The translations under genes and the position numbers were made by a program. A stretch of DNA of 64,000 nucleotides, from assembly GCA_019009955.1 (NCBI GenBank), contig CM032230.1, positions 13,346,501 through 13,410,500 of the forward strand. The letters are read 5' to 3'. Under the pieces are notes generated by a model. That model was not told the DNA's origin. It saw only the letters and a list, made by a program, of their open reading frames with translations, and ran no database searches. The stretch comes from Riptortus pedestris (lineage: Eukaryota; Arthropoda; Insecta; Hemiptera; Alydidae). Positions 43,166 to 54,760 of this stretch are shown in pieces (within the stretch, counting starts at the first letter, position 1; the number at the start of each line of letters is the position of its first letter).

Positions 43166-43898
43166 ATTAGTTAGATTGATAAAAGAATAATATGCTTAAT
43201 AAATTATGAGAAATCTATCTCCACCTTAGTAGCATTGGACCTTATAATTAATTATTTTTTGGCCGACTGATATGACAAATATTTTGTAATTTTTGTTATA
43301 AATTGAATATTTTTGATAGTATCTTTTGTGTAAAAATATTCTTCTGACATGATGTTCTTTAATGTATTTCTTTTTTGAAATATCTGTTTTTTTTTTTTGG
43401 GGGGGGGGGGTATTTTGAAGCATATTCTTGTATCTTGTTTTATCATTAGGTGCTACACTGTTTCTGTAAAACAATGTGATGTCATGATTCACAAGCAGCA
43501 TTGCAGCATATATTTTGTAGGAAAGGACATTATCCTTAAAGAGTTGCCTACGGGAATCTTTCGACCCAATATATACCCTTACTGCTCTCTTCGACAATTT
43601 AAATATTAAAATATGACTTTTTGAATTATCCCAATGCATAAATTAACCAACTTCGGAAATAACCACAGTATATTAGTTATAGAGTTTCCATTGGAAGATA
43701 TTTCTTACAATATTTTAATAAGAAGCAAACGATTCTACTTTCTTACTCAATTTTTCCAGTCAAAGCTTTTGTCAAACCTAAAAACTTAAATGAAATCTAA
43801 AATATTTTGTTTTTGACTAGTTCATATCTAGCCTATTAGCCATTAATGGATCAGATAATGCTTTGATAGTATCAGTGCCGACCTGATATATTTAAATG
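43166..43898. other. Unassigned stretch with a T/G homopolymer
   Basis: T and G runs at 43387-43410. A 137-codon minus frame (43226-43639) is Lys/Tyr/Ile-rich and depends on the homopolymer; no domain. Confidence 0.4.
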
Positions 43899-44351
43899 AA
43901 AGTCCGTCACGCAGGGGCTGCGTAAACTAAGCAGATTTCCCACGTAAATTTTTACAATGGAGAAATTTCACGAGAGCCGAGCAGTCAAGGAAACGGCCAA
44001 ACTAGCTTTTGGCGGGAAACTCCCTGTCATCCGTTATTCACCCAGATTTAATAAAAATGCAAATATCTTGGTTAATATTCAAGCTAGAGAATAAATTTAT
44101 ATAACAATATTTATAGTCAATTTAATTTGCAATAAAAAATGATTCAATACAATGTTTCGATCCGACGTATAGTAACAGAAATATTTCGAATTTTCGAAAA
44201 TACTTCCCTCTAAACCCCCCCTCCTCCCATTGGTTCGATTTCAGCCGTTAACGAACTTGATCTTTCTTTTTACATAAAACGACTATATATCGAGTTTGGT
44301 AACGATCAAACAAAAATTGCGACCGCTAGGGCGTTTACAGACAAATATATA

Positions 44352-44408
<57 letters not shown>

Positions 44409-44534
44409 TTTTGAACGGACTTCATTTTCGTCATCTACTAGGTAGGATCGATGGACATTTGAAGAAAAATGTCGAAAATTCCGTCATGAGTACAACCTCA
44501 ATAGCTGATTTCCCTTAAGGGAAATCTGCTAAAA
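43899..44534 (+). mobile_element. Element A, full-length (A1)
   Basis: AAAGTCCGTCACGCAGGGGC to AGGGAAATCTGCTAAAA, 636 bp, with the TA tract at 44347-44405. One of the cleanest copies; useful as a reference for the family. Confidence 0.9.
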
Positions 44535-44600
44535 TTTAGAAAAATTCCAAATTATATAGCGCATCATGTTTGCAATGGTAAATTTTAATCTGTAATTGGT

Positions 44601-44714
44601 GCTCAAGTTAGCCATACGAGTTAAAGCGTTGGCTTTAATCTCACATCGCAACAATAATAATTTCGATTCCCGCCTGGGCAAGGGAACTTATTTAGTGACG
44701 AAATTCATTAAATA
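44601..44714 (+). mobile_element. SINE 5' half, cut by element A
   Basis: GCTCAAGTTAGCCATACGAG (A box region), B box TTTCGATTCCCGCCTGGGC, then TAGTGACGAAATTCATTAAA stops at the element A 5' end. Confidence 0.85.
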
Positions 44715-45498
44715 AAAGTCCGTCACGCAGAGGCTGAGTAATCTAAGCAGATTTCCCTCGTTTAGGTAAGTTTAGTAATAGATAAATACTGCTAACACAA
44801 CACCGTGAATAAATACAAACGGAAATAAGAAATGTTTCATCCAATTTCAATAGCCTGCCGACAGGAAGCGTTAGGTTAGAAATGTAAACAAACGGGTCCC
44901 GCCTCACACCGGAAAGAAAAACAATTACTGAAATATATCAGAATATAACACATTAATTTTTTTGAGAACTATTTACTATATCTAGTACTGTAATTAATAA
45001 TGAGTCAGAATAATTGTTATCTCAATCAATAAAATTTTAGTAGTCCAAACCTTTAATATGGGGGGGGGTCACCAGTACATATTTGCATGTATCTCGTATA
45101 ATAAAGGTCTCTTGAATACAATTTTTGGTATTTAAACTTCCAATAATGTGATTTATTATGTATCAGAGTATTGTTTACGTAACATGAGTAGAAGTGGCGG
45201 TTTGGTGAAAACTGAAAAATGCAAATATCTCGGTTAATATTGGAGATAAAGAATAAATCTATGTAACAATATTTATAGTACATTTAATTTTTAATAAGAT
45301 TGACTCTGTATACTTTTTTGATCCGACTTATAGAAACGGAGATATTTCGAATTTTCGAAAATCCTCCCCTCTAAACCCCCCCTCCCCCTGGTCCGATTTA
45401 AGCCGTTAACGAAGTTGATCTTTCTTTTGACATAAAACGCTTAAATATGAGGTTTGGTAATGATTAAACAAAAATTGCGACCGCTAGAGCGGTAACAG

Positions 45499-45548
<50 letters not shown>

Positions 45549-45692
45549 ATATATATAATATATATACAGTTTTGAACGGACTTCATTTCGTTCTACTAGG
45601 TAGGATCGATGGACATTTGAAGAAAAATGTCGAAAATTCCGTCATGAGTACAACCTCAATAGCTGATTTCCCTTAAGGGAAATCTGCTAAAA
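44715..45692 (+). mobile_element. Element A3, full-length, in array unit 1
   Basis: AAAAGTCCGTCACGCAGAGG to AAGGGAAATCTGCTAAAA. The A3 block has CTGCCGACAGGAAGCGTTAG, and a poly-G tract lies at 45060-45068. TA tract at 45505-45560. Confidence 0.88.
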
Positions 45693-45777
45693 TTTAGTAT
45701 AAAAGTGATGTTTCTAAAAAATTCCAAATTATATAGCGCATCATGTTTGCAATGGTAAATTTTAATCTGTAATTGGT

Positions 45778-45892
45778 GCTCAAGTTAGCCATACGAGTTA
45801 AAGCGTTGGCTTTAATCTCACATCGCAACAATAATAATTTCGATTCCCGCCTGGGCAAGGGAACTTATTTAGTACGAAATTCATTAAATAAA
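45778..45892 (+). mobile_element. SINE 5' half, array unit 2
   Basis: Near-identical to 44601-44714, one base missing in TTTAGTACGAAATTC. Confidence 0.85.
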
Positions 45893-46853
45893 ATTTAGTA
45901 ATAGATAAATATACATACTGCTAACACAACACCGTGAATAAATACAAACGGAAATAAGAAATGTTTCATCCAATTTCAATAGCCTGCCGACAGGAAGCGT
46001 TAGGTTAGAAATGTAAACAAACGGGTCCCGCCTCACACCGGAAAGAAAAACAATTACTGAAATATATCAGAATATAACACATTATTTTTATTGAGAACTA
46101 TTTACTATATCTAGTACTGTAATTAATAATGAGTCAGAATAATTGTTATCTCAATCAATAAAATTTTAGTAGTCCAAAACTTTATGATGGGGGGGGAGTC
46201 ACCAGTACATATTTGCATGTATCTCGTATAATAAAGGTCTCTTGAATACAATTTTTGGTATTTAAACTTCCAATAATGTGATTTATTATGTATCAGAGTA
46301 TTGTTTACGTAACATGAGTAGAAGTGGCGGTTTGGTGAAAACTGAAAAATGCAAATATCTCGGTGAATATTCAAGATACAGAATTAAATGAATGGAACAA
46401 TATTTATAGTAAATTTTAATTTGCAATAAGATTTATTCTATACATTTTTTTCGATGCGACACATAATAACGGAGTTATTTGGAATTTTCAAAAAAATCCC
46501 CCCCTCCCTCCCCCCTCTCTAAACCCCCCCTCCCACTGAAGTCGATTTCAGCCGTTAAACTGAACTTGATCTCTCTTTTTACGTAAAACGCCGTTAAATA
46601 TGATAGTTGGTAACGATTAATTAAACAAAAATTGCGACCGCTAGAGCTTAACAGGACAAATATATAGTTATTATTTTTAGATTCTTATTTTATATATATA
46701 TATTGATATATATATATAATTTTGAACGGACCTCATTTTCGTCATCTCCTGGGTAGGATCGAGGGAACGTTTGAAGAAAAATTTTTCGAATAGTTCGCGT
46801 CATGAGTACGACCTCAATAGCTGATTTCCCTTGAAGGGGGAAATCTGCTAAAA
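45893..46853 (+). mobile_element. Element A3, array unit 2, 5' terminus deleted
   Basis: After AAATAAAA the copy resumes at TTTAGTAATAGATAAATATA, so about 50 bases of the 5' end are gone. The 3' hairpin is altered to CCCTTGAAGGGGG. From about 46480 onward many single-base insertions appear. Confidence 0.8.
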
Positions 46854-46942
46854 TTTAGTATAAAAGTGAGGATGCTATAAAATTACACGTTACGTGAAAC
46901 GGCAGAAGAAAACAATGGACCACAACTTTAATCTGTAATTGG

Positions 46943-47060
46943 TGCTCACTGTTAGCCATACGAGCTCCGTTGCCATGAAAAAAACGCTCATACGTTACAA
47001 GGCAATAATTTCGAATGCTGCCTGTTTCAAGGGAACTTATTTAGTGACGAAATTCATTAG
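46943..47060 (+). mobile_element. SINE 5' half, array unit 3 (error-rich or diverged)
   Basis: GCTCACTGTTAGCCATACGA, then a disrupted region (CTCCGTTGCCATGAAAAAAA) and TTTAGTGACGAAATTCATTA. Much more diverged than its neighbours. Confidence 0.7.
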
Positions 47061-47065
47061 AAAAA

Positions 47066-48072
47066 AAAAGTCCGTCAAGCAGGGGGCTTCTTAAACTAAA
47101 GCAGATTTCCCTCGTTTAGGTTAAGTTTACGTAATAGATAAATATTCATACTGCTAACACAAAACACCTTGAATAAATACAATCGGAAATAAGAAATGTT
47201 TCATCCAATTTCAATAGCCTGCCGACAGGAAGCGTTTGGTTAGAAAATGTAAACAAACGGGGGTCCCGCCACACACCGGAAAGAAAAACATATTACTGAA
47301 ATATATCAGAATATAAACACATTAATTTTTTTGAGAAAACTATTTACTATATCTACTAGTGAAATTAATATTGAGTCAGAATTATTGTTATCTCAATTAA
47401 TAAAATTTTAATAGTCCAAAACTTTAAGATGGGGGGGGGGGGAGTCACCAGTGCATATTTGCATGTATCTCGTATAATTAAAGGTCTCTTGAATACATTT
47501 TTTGGTATTTTAAAACTTCCATTTAATGTGATTTATTAATGTATCATGAGTATTGTTTACGTAACATGAGTAGAAGTGGCGGTTTGGTGAAAACTGAAAA
47601 ATGCAAATATCTCGGTTAATATTCAAGATTAGAGAATAAATGTATATTGCCATATTTATAGTAAATTAATTTTGCAATAAGATTTTTTCTTTTATTATTT
47701 TTCTCGATCCGGACGCATAAATATACGGAGATACTTTCGAATTTTCGAAAATCCTCCCCTCTAAAACCCCCTCCCAACTGGTCCGATTTCAGCCATTAAC
47801 GAACTTGATCTTCCTTGTTACATAAAACGATTAAAATTCACGAGTTTCGGTAACTCGATCAAACAAAATTTGGCGACCGCTAGAGCGGCTATAACAGTCC
47901 AATATATAGATATATATATTGATAGAGATATATATTCAGTTTTTTTTTGAACGGACTTCATTTTTGTCATCTACTAGGTTGGATCGATGGACATTTGATG
48001 AATAATGTCGGAAATTCCGTCTTGTGTACAAACCTCTATAGCTGATGTTCCCTTAAGGGTAATCTGCTAAAA
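47066..48072 (+). mobile_element. Element A3, array unit 3
   Basis: AAAAGTCCGTCAAGCAGGGG to GGGTAATCTGCTAAAA. Numerous one-base insertions (AAACTAAAGCAG, CGATCCGGACGC, CACGAGTTTCGG) distinguish it from unit 1. Confidence 0.8.
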
Positions 48073-48162
48073 TTTAGTAATATTAACGTGATGTTTCTAA
48101 AAAAATTCCAATTTATATAGCGCATCACCATGTTTGCAATGGTAAATTTTAATCTGAATTGG

Positions 48163-48375
48163 TGCTCAAGTTAGCCATACGAGTTAAAGCGTTGACTTTA
48201 TCTACATCGCAAACAATTATATTTTCGATCCCGCTTGGGGTAGGAACTTATTTAGTGACGAAATTCATTAAATAAAATCCTAAGTCCCACCCTGGCTAGA
48301 AAAGGGTGGTAACCTGTAGATAACCCGTCCCCATAGGCCTTAGTTGCAAAAAGGCGTTAATAAATAATAATAAAA
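48163..48375 (+). mobile_element. SINE, full length, array unit 4
   Basis: Head GCTCAAGTTAGCCATACGAG, then AAATTCATTAAATAAAATCC, CCACCCTGGCTAGAAAAGGG and CAACTTAGGC-like 3' region, ending in (AATA)n-type sequence. No element A is inserted at ATAAAATCC, so this is the empty-site state. Confidence 0.85.
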
Positions 48376-48587
48376 TAACAATAATAAACAAATCTATAAT
48401 AATAGTATAATTATGATAAATGCTCACCTAAATTGATCAAAATCCACTTCTAACCGGGTAACTCACCTGTAAAAAGAAAATAGCAATTAAAACCAAACAA
48501 TCCTGTTATCTTATCAATAGAAATTATATTTTAATTGACAAAAAATCATTGTAAATTCACTACACAAATTAATATGCCGACCAAATA
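48376..48587. other. Unassigned spacer
   Basis: A-rich sequence after the SINE tail; no feature. Confidence 0.4.
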
Positions 48588-49536
48588 AAAAGTCCGTCAC
48601 ACATGAGCTACGTAAACTGAGCAGATTTCCCTCGTGAAGTTTAGTAATAGATAAATCTACATACTGGTAACACAACACCACCGTGAATAAATACAAACGG
48701 AAATAAGAAATGGACCATCCAATTTCAATAACCTACCGACAGGAAGCGTTGGGTTAGAAATGTAAATAAACGGGTCTGCCCTCCTCACACCGGAAAGGAA
48801 AAACTATTTACTGAAATATATCAGAATATAACATATTAATTTTATTGAGAATACTATTTACTATATCTAGTACTGTAATTAAATAATGTAGTCAGAATAA
48901 ATTGTTATCCCTATCAATCAAATTTTGTAGTCGAAAACCGTTAAGACGGGGGGGGGGGGTCACCAGGACATATTTGCATGTATCTCGTATAATAAAGGTG
49001 TCTTGAATACGATTTTTGGGTATTTAAACTTCGAATAATGTGATTTATTCTATGCAGAAGAGTATTGTTTATGTAAAATGAGTAGAAGTGGGCGGTTTGC
49101 TGATGGCTACTGAAACACTGAAATTATCGCCCAATTATCTCGGTTAATATTCAAATAGATTTTGTGCATTATTGTACTATATAACTTATTTTATAGCAAA
49201 TTTCAATTTACAATAAGATTTGTTCTAATACAAAGTTTTCGATCCGACCTATAGTAACGGAGATAATTTCGAATTTTCGTACAACTCCTCCCACTCTAAA
49301 AACACCCCTCTCCTCCCCTCTATTATATATATTATTTTATATATATTATATATTTATATATTATATATATTATATATATATATATACAGTTTTGAACGGA
49401 ACGGAGAACGGACATCATTTTCAGGTTCTACACAATCCTGGGTAGGATCGAAATGGACATTTGAAGAAAAATTTCGAAAATCGCGTCATGAGTACAACCT
49501 CAATCGCTGATTTCCCTTAGGGGAAATCTGCTAAAA
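48588..49536 (+). mobile_element. Element A3, full-length, indel-rich
   Basis: AAAAGTCCGTCACACATGAG to GGGGAAATCTGCTAAAA. The region 49310-49390 replaces the second body half with TATTATATAT-type sequence. Extra bases throughout 48800-49440. Confidence 0.82.
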
Positions 49537-50225
49537 CATTACAATGAGTAGAAGGCGAATAATTCGCTTAAAACTTGATTTACGAAAAAAATAGTTCTAC
49601 AACGTTCTAAAAATGATACTATAACGTTCAAAAAATGGTACTATAACGTTTTACGATCCGACTCAAGATAGAGGTAATATTTCGAATTTTCGCTCTCTTC
49701 TAATCCCCCCACCCACTATTCCGGGTCCGATTTCAATAAATAAGAAATATGATCTTTAGTGTTGACAAAAACAGTTAAACATTTAGTATAATGTAGTTCA
49801 AATAGACATTTAATTGATGTCGTCATCACATAACGAATTTACATGCACCTCGCATAATAAAAGTCTCTTGAAAACAATATTTGGTAATTAAGGCTAGAAT
49901 AAAGGGGTTCATAACATTGGCTTCTTGAAGCTAATATTCACGATAGAGGAAATTTCTATATAATAACATTTACAGGTATTTTAATTTGCAATAAGAACGT
50001 TTATGAACAATTTTTCGATTCGACCTATAGTAACGCAGATATTTCAAGTTTTCGGAACATTCAACCCCTATAAAACCCCCCCCCTCCCACTAGTCCGATT
50101 TCTGCCATTAGCTAGCCTTATCCTTAGTTTTGCATAAAACGTTCATATATCGAGTTTGTTAACGATTAAACAAAAAGCAAAGAAAAAAAAAAGGTAAACC
50201 ATACACAAAAAATAAACAAATACTA
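49537..50225 (+). mobile_element. Element A body remnants
   Basis: TTTACGATCCGACTCAAGAT, GCATAATAAAAGTCTCTTGA, TTTTTCGATTCGACCTATAG and CCCTCCCACTAGTCCGATTT are body blocks in two or more overlapping degraded copies; no ends. Confidence 0.55.
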
Positions 50226-50754
50226 AAAAGAGGTTCAGTCAAGCAACGAGCTGCGTAAAAACTAAAGCAGATTTCCCACGTGAAGTTTTACAGTAGAGAA
50301 AGTCCGCCTAATTACAACAGCAGCTGTAGTAGTAAGGAATCTCTAAACCTACTCACGAGGGACGGAGAGTTACCGAAATGGCCCCGCACTAGGCTCTCGG
50401 CGGAAGAGTCCCGAACTCATAGCCGAATCCTGACGACCACACCACATGTATTAACAAATGCAAATATCTCGGTTATATACTTCAAGATACAGAATAAATG
50501 TATAGAACAAATATTTATAGAAATTTAATTGGCAAGAAGATTGATTCTATACAATTTTTCGTATTCGACGCATAATAACGAAGATACTTCGAATTTTCCT
50601 AAAAATGCCCCCTTTAATACCTCACCTCCCACTGGTCGGAATTTCAGCCAATTTTCGAACTTGATCTTTCTTTTCACGTTAAAAACGCTGAAATATGAAG
50701 TTTGATAACGGGGAATCAAACAAAAATTACGACCGCTAGTAGCGTTAACAGACA

Positions 50755-50837
<83 letters not shown>

Positions 50838-50958
50838 GAACGGATCTCATTTTCGTCAACTCCTGGGTAGGATCGATGGATATTTGACGAAATTTTTCAA
50901 AACTCGCGTCATGAGTACAACCTCAATAACTGATTTCCCTTGAGGGAAATCTACTAAA
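50226..50958 (+). mobile_element. Element A (A1), full-length, diverged ends
   Basis: GGTTCAGTCAAGCAACGAGC starts the copy, the TA tract is at 50758-50831, and the end is TGAGGGAAATCTACTAAA. Confidence 0.78.
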
Positions 50959-51387
50959 GAACAGAAATGGCACACAATTGAAACCTGGAGAAAATATAGA
51001 AAACTTCTTGAGGCTATGAATAAATGTGTGATTATATTACATTATTATAATATATCTCCCTCCGGTCTAAATTCTCATTTACAACATGTCAGTGGGGCAA
51101 GACAGGAGGGCAGATTAAAGTTATAGTCTGCATATTCATACTGGCTAATAGTCTATCATTAGTCAGCTTATGCAGGCTACAGGACACCGAGGGATGGCTA
51201 TCTAACACCTATGGCCTTAAATAGATTATTTTCCAGTCATGCCTTTACTGGTTTGAAAGGAATATTCCTCACGATGCCTTTATTGCTGGATGGTCTGATA
51301 CTGAAGGCAATGGGAAACCACTGCATGTCCTTGTGACCCTCTTATTCCCTTGTTTGGCCCCGACAAAATCAGGTTTACCTCTTCAAA
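50959..51387 (-). repeat. Repeat D copy 1
   Basis: 51100-51365 matches the reverse complement of 57030-57300: shared phrases include AGTCTGCATATTCATACTGG, CTAATAGTCTATCATTAGTC, AGCTTATGCAGGCTACAG and GATGCCTTTATTGCTGGATG. Strand is arbitrary. Family unknown; no intact frame. Confidence 0.65.
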
Positions 51388-51833
51388 GATTTATTTTATT
51401 TATTTTATTTTATTTTATTTTGGAGCGTTCGCAGCGAGGCGATATTGCTCATAAAAAACAACAAAAACAATTTAAATAAGCAAAATACAAAATGAAAATA
51501 GAAACAAGAAAAAATTAAATAATACAAAATAAGAACGCAACAATATAACGAAACACAACTAAATAAAACTCAACTAAATAATAGAACGAAATCAAATAAC
51601 CAAACAACGAAAAACAACAATAAACACAAAATAACAAATAAAATAAATAAATAAAAACAAAACATTAAGTTCAAAAACAAAAACTGTAATGACTAATAAA
51701 ATTACGTAAACAATTATATAATTTCAATGGATAAAAACTAAACTAAAATCAAATAAATATAAATTAGTATGAAAATATTTACAATCATATGCTCTCACTT
51801 TCTTTATCACACATTCAAACATGCATACACACT

Positions 51834-51955
51834 CACTCTCGCATGCACACGTACACACACGCGTGCAGGCACATACACTCACACGCACGCACACACAAAC
51901 ACACGCGCAAATACACACACACACACACACACGCACATACACACACAAACATACA
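51834..51955. repeat. Imperfect (CA)n tract
   Basis: CACACA-rich sequence with CGCA interruptions; produces spurious Val/Cys and Thr/His frames. Confidence 0.85.
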
Positions 51956-52028
51956 GTAAAACGGTTTAGCTGGAATTTAAAATATTTAATTTAAGAAGGA
52001 TTAAAAAGGATTTTAAAATGTAACAATT

Positions 52029-52292
52029 CTAAATTTTAATCATGAAATGTTGGAGTATTATGGGTATGTGTGGGCTACCTTCAGTAAGTAAGTCGTGTAA
52101 GTCATGAGGGATCTTTAGATGGTCACGTCTTTTGCAGTCTGTTAGTATGTGTTTTATTGTAAGCGGAGCATTACACACATTGCAGTTAGGCATTCTTTTC
52201 TTTTGAAATAGGTAACCATGGGTAAGGAAAGAATGACCTATACGTAGTCTCGTAAGGACTACTTCGTCTCGCCGTGTATATACCTTAGGCAT
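52029..52292 (-). pseudogene. LINE C-terminal Cys-rich domain
   Basis: TRRDEVVLTRLRIGHSFLTH, then KKRMPNCNVCNAPLTIKHIL and TDCKRRDHLKIPHDLHDLL. The C-x2-C-x8-H-x4-C zinc motif is complete. It is the end of the polyprotein and the frame ends at 52029. Confidence 0.8.
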
Positions 52293-52344
52293 TCTTCGTT
52301 GTTATTTTTTTAATGTCAGTATTGGTGTTTTTCTTAACGTAGTT

Positions 52345-52781
52345 TTAATTTGTCTCAGTTTGTTGTCTGTTAGTAACCAGCTGTTGCCATTCTTGGAGTA
52401 TGTTAGTTTTAATGTAGTTTTGTAGGTCGTCCGATGTTATTTTTTTAATGTCAGTATTGGTGTTTTTTGTCGTTAGTTTTGCGAGCATGTCAACTTCAGT
52501 GCTTCGTCCAATATTCTGATGTCCTGGTAGCCACACCAATGTTATGTGATTTTGTTGATTTTGAATGTGTTCAAAAATTTTTGTTATAATAGGGGAATTT
52601 TAAAAAAAATTTTTTTTTGGTTTTGTAGTTCAGCTGAGTAAATACTTGCGTTTAATCTTTTGGCATATGTGTGGTCGTCAATGAGTGCAGCAGCTGCTGT
52701 TCCAAAGTCAGTCTTGGATCCGTCCGTGAATGTGTATAGTGCGTTTGGGTTATTTGCAGTAATGGAGTTAAATGCAGTCAT
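52345..52781 (-). pseudogene. LINE RNase H domain, two frames
   Basis: The first part: NALYTFTDGSKTDFGTAAAA and LIDDHTYAKRLNASIYSAEL, with the first catalytic Asp (T-D-G-S) and Glu (A-E-L). The second: MVWLPGHQNIGRSTEVDMLA, with the H and the final Asp (V-D). A frame break between them loses part of the domain, including the D in the D-S segment. Confidence 0.78.
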
Positions 52782-52849
52782 GTAAAATTTTGAAGAAAGG
52801 GGATCATTTTTATTAAATTTTGTTAAGGTTAAATCAATATATAAGTTAT

Positions 52850-54139
52850 TTACTCTCCAAGGAGGAAGTGATAGTAATGCTTGTTGTACATAGGAGTCTG
52901 TAAAATGTTTGAGTCTGCGGAATTTTCTAATGTGCGTATAAGAAGTGGTTTGTGTTTACATTTTTTCTTTATGAATTTGTTGAAATGTGGTGTATAGTTT
53001 AAGAATGTGTGGATGCAAGGTGTGTCTAAAGCTTTACATTTTAAAATAAATTTTAAATTGATTATACGCCTTCTATATTTTAATGGAGGCTCTCCAGCAT
53101 CTACACATAGGCTTTCTACTGGGCTTGATCTGAAGGCCCCTGTTGCTATTCTCAGTCCTGTGTAGTGAATAGTGTCTAACATTTTAAGGGCATTTGAGCT
53201 GGCTGATGAAAATGCTATACATCCATAGTCCAGTAAAGACCTGGTATAGCAACGGTAAAATGTTAGCATTAAACATCTGTCTGCTCCCCATTTTGTATTG
53301 CTAAGAATCCTCAATAAGTTCAAACTCTTTTTGCACTTATCAAGGAGTTCTTTTAAATGGGATACCCACGTCAGTTTTCTATCGAATGTCAGTCCAAGAA
53401 ATTTGAGTTCGTCCGTCTTGTTTATTAGAGTCGTGTTCAGTGTAAGTATAGGTAGTTCATATCTACTTTTACGTGGAAAAATAATATATTTAGTTTTTTC
53501 ACTAGATATTTTGAAACCAGTGACAGAACACCATTTATAAAGTTCATCAAGAGTGTCTTGCATTAATGTTTGTGTGTATGAAAGTGTTGAGTATGTAGTG
53601 TATATTATGAGGTCATCAGCATACAGGCAGTAAGATACTTCTTTAGGGATATATTATACAACAGAGTTCACAGCTATATTGAATAATGTTGTGCTCAGCA
53701 CACCTCCCTGAGGCACTCCATTCTCCTGACAAAAAAGATCTGATCAAGCAACACCTATCCTCACTCTGAAAGTTCGATCAGGCAAATAGTTATCCAGAAA
53801 TCTGATAATGTTTCCTTGGGCACCCCATTCGATCAACTGGGAGAGAATGACTCTTCTCCAGACACAATCATATGCTTTCTCCAGATCGAGGGATTTTGCT
53901 AACATTAATTTGTTTCTAAGGAAAGCATTAAGGATTTCGCTATCCAATCGCGCAATATGGTGCACTGTTGAATGATTTGGCTTAAATGCGCATTGGTGTG
54001 GAGATAAAAGGCTGTTACTCTCTAAAAACCACAGGAGCCTTTTGTTTATCATTTTTTCTGTGACTTTGCACAGACAGATGGTTAATGATATTGGACGGTA
54101 ACTGGTGGCCTTTTTTTTTTTCCGGTTTGGAATTTTCAT
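52850..54139 (-). pseudogene. LINE reverse transcriptase, frameshifted
   Basis: Palm/fingers: SYRPISLTICLCKVTEKMIN, SPHQCAFKPNHSTVHHIARL and LAKSLDLEKAYDCVWRRVIL (first catalytic Asp intact as D-L-E-K-A-Y-D). The G-V-P-Q-G-G-V-L-S box is at about 53690-53720 and a stop follows within 20 codons. YCLYADDLIIYT at 53590-53640 carries the Y-A-D-D catalytic pair. Thumb: DELKFLGLTFDRKLTWVSHL to CYTRSLLDYGCIAFSSASSN and LRIATGAFRSSPVESLCVDA. At least two frame changes, so inactive. Confidence 0.85.
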
Positions 54140-54390
54140 TCCAGTTGTGAGGGTACGTGCCGCTAATGTAAACCTCGTTCAGTAGATGAAGAAGAACTAG
54201 CAGGCCTCGTTTGGTAGATTTTGTATCATATCGTATGTAATTAGGTCTGGTCCTGGTGAAGTTTTTCTTAAAGATGATAATGTCAGTTTTAGTTCGTTTA
54301 AGGTGAAAGGATCATTAAGGGGGTGTTGGTCAGTTAGTATTATGGGTAGTTTCATAGTCTCAGTTGAACTTTGTGTTTTAAAAATTTTTT

Positions 54391-54660
54391 TTAATGTGCT
54401 AAGATGTTGGCAATTTTGTGTTGGTCAGTTATGATAGTTCTGTTCTGTTCTAGTCCTGTAATTGGCATCTTATATTTTTTGTGATTTATTTGATTAATTT
54501 TTGTCCAAATGTCTTGTGCTGATAAATGTCGATTAATGCTTGATAAAAAATCTATCCAACAGTTCTTTTTACTATTCTTAATTATCCACTGGGCTTTTGC
54601 TTTCATTAACCTGTAATTTTGAAGATTTATGTATGATGGATTTCGTGTTAGTTTACGATT
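54391..54660 (-). pseudogene. LINE linker before RT
   Basis: TRNPSYINLQNYRLMKAKAQ, WIIKNSKKNCWIDFLSSINR and SAQDIWTKINQINHKKY follow the typical order K/R-A-x-A-x-W...W-x-x-F...W-x-x-I upstream of the LINE reverse transcriptase. Confidence 0.7.
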
Positions 54661-54760
54661 TATTCAATACCGTCTAAGCAATGCATATTCAATACACAAT
54701 AACCGTTTTGGCAGATGGAGTTCAGAGGACTTACTACTATCTTTCAATGAGTTTCATTAA

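Larger units (their letters stand above)
44535..48375 (+). repeat. Tandem array of SINE + element A composite units
   Basis: Unit: about 70 bases of anonymous sequence (CAAATTATATAGCGCATCAT, GGTAAATTTTAATCTG), a SINE 5' half, then an element A3 copy. SINE starts at 44601, 45778, 46943 and 48163 give spacings of about 1177, 1165 and 1220. The fourth unit has a full SINE with no element A inserted. The anonymous part is conserved in units 1, 2 and 4 and altered in unit 3. This is segmental duplication, since independent insertions would not share flanks. Confidence 0.85.
51388..54660 (-). mobile_element. I-type LINE (RT + RNase H), ~3.3 kb, 5'-truncated and degraded
   Basis: Read from 54660 leftwards: pre-RT linker, reverse transcriptase, thumb, RNase H, Cys-rich C-terminus, 3' UTR and a TAAAA-repeat tail at about 51388-51421. 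The UTR end GAGCAATATCGCCTCGCTGC resembles the LINE tail at 42123-42150. RT plus RNase H plus a C-terminal zinc motif is the I-superfamily layout. The 5' part, including the endonuclease, is missing at the mariner junction. A CA-rich tract at 51834-51955 lies in the 3' UTR. A ~30-bp phrase (TTTTTTTAATGTCAGTATTG) is duplicated at 52304 and 52438. Confidence 0.82.

Noticed and set aside
43226..43639. 137-codon minus-strand frame
   Set aside because: Lys/Ile/Tyr-rich as expected from AT-rich DNA and crosses a T/G homopolymer; no motif.
51724..51969. Cys/Val- and Thr/His-rich frames
   Set aside because: Products of a CA microsatellite read on both strands.
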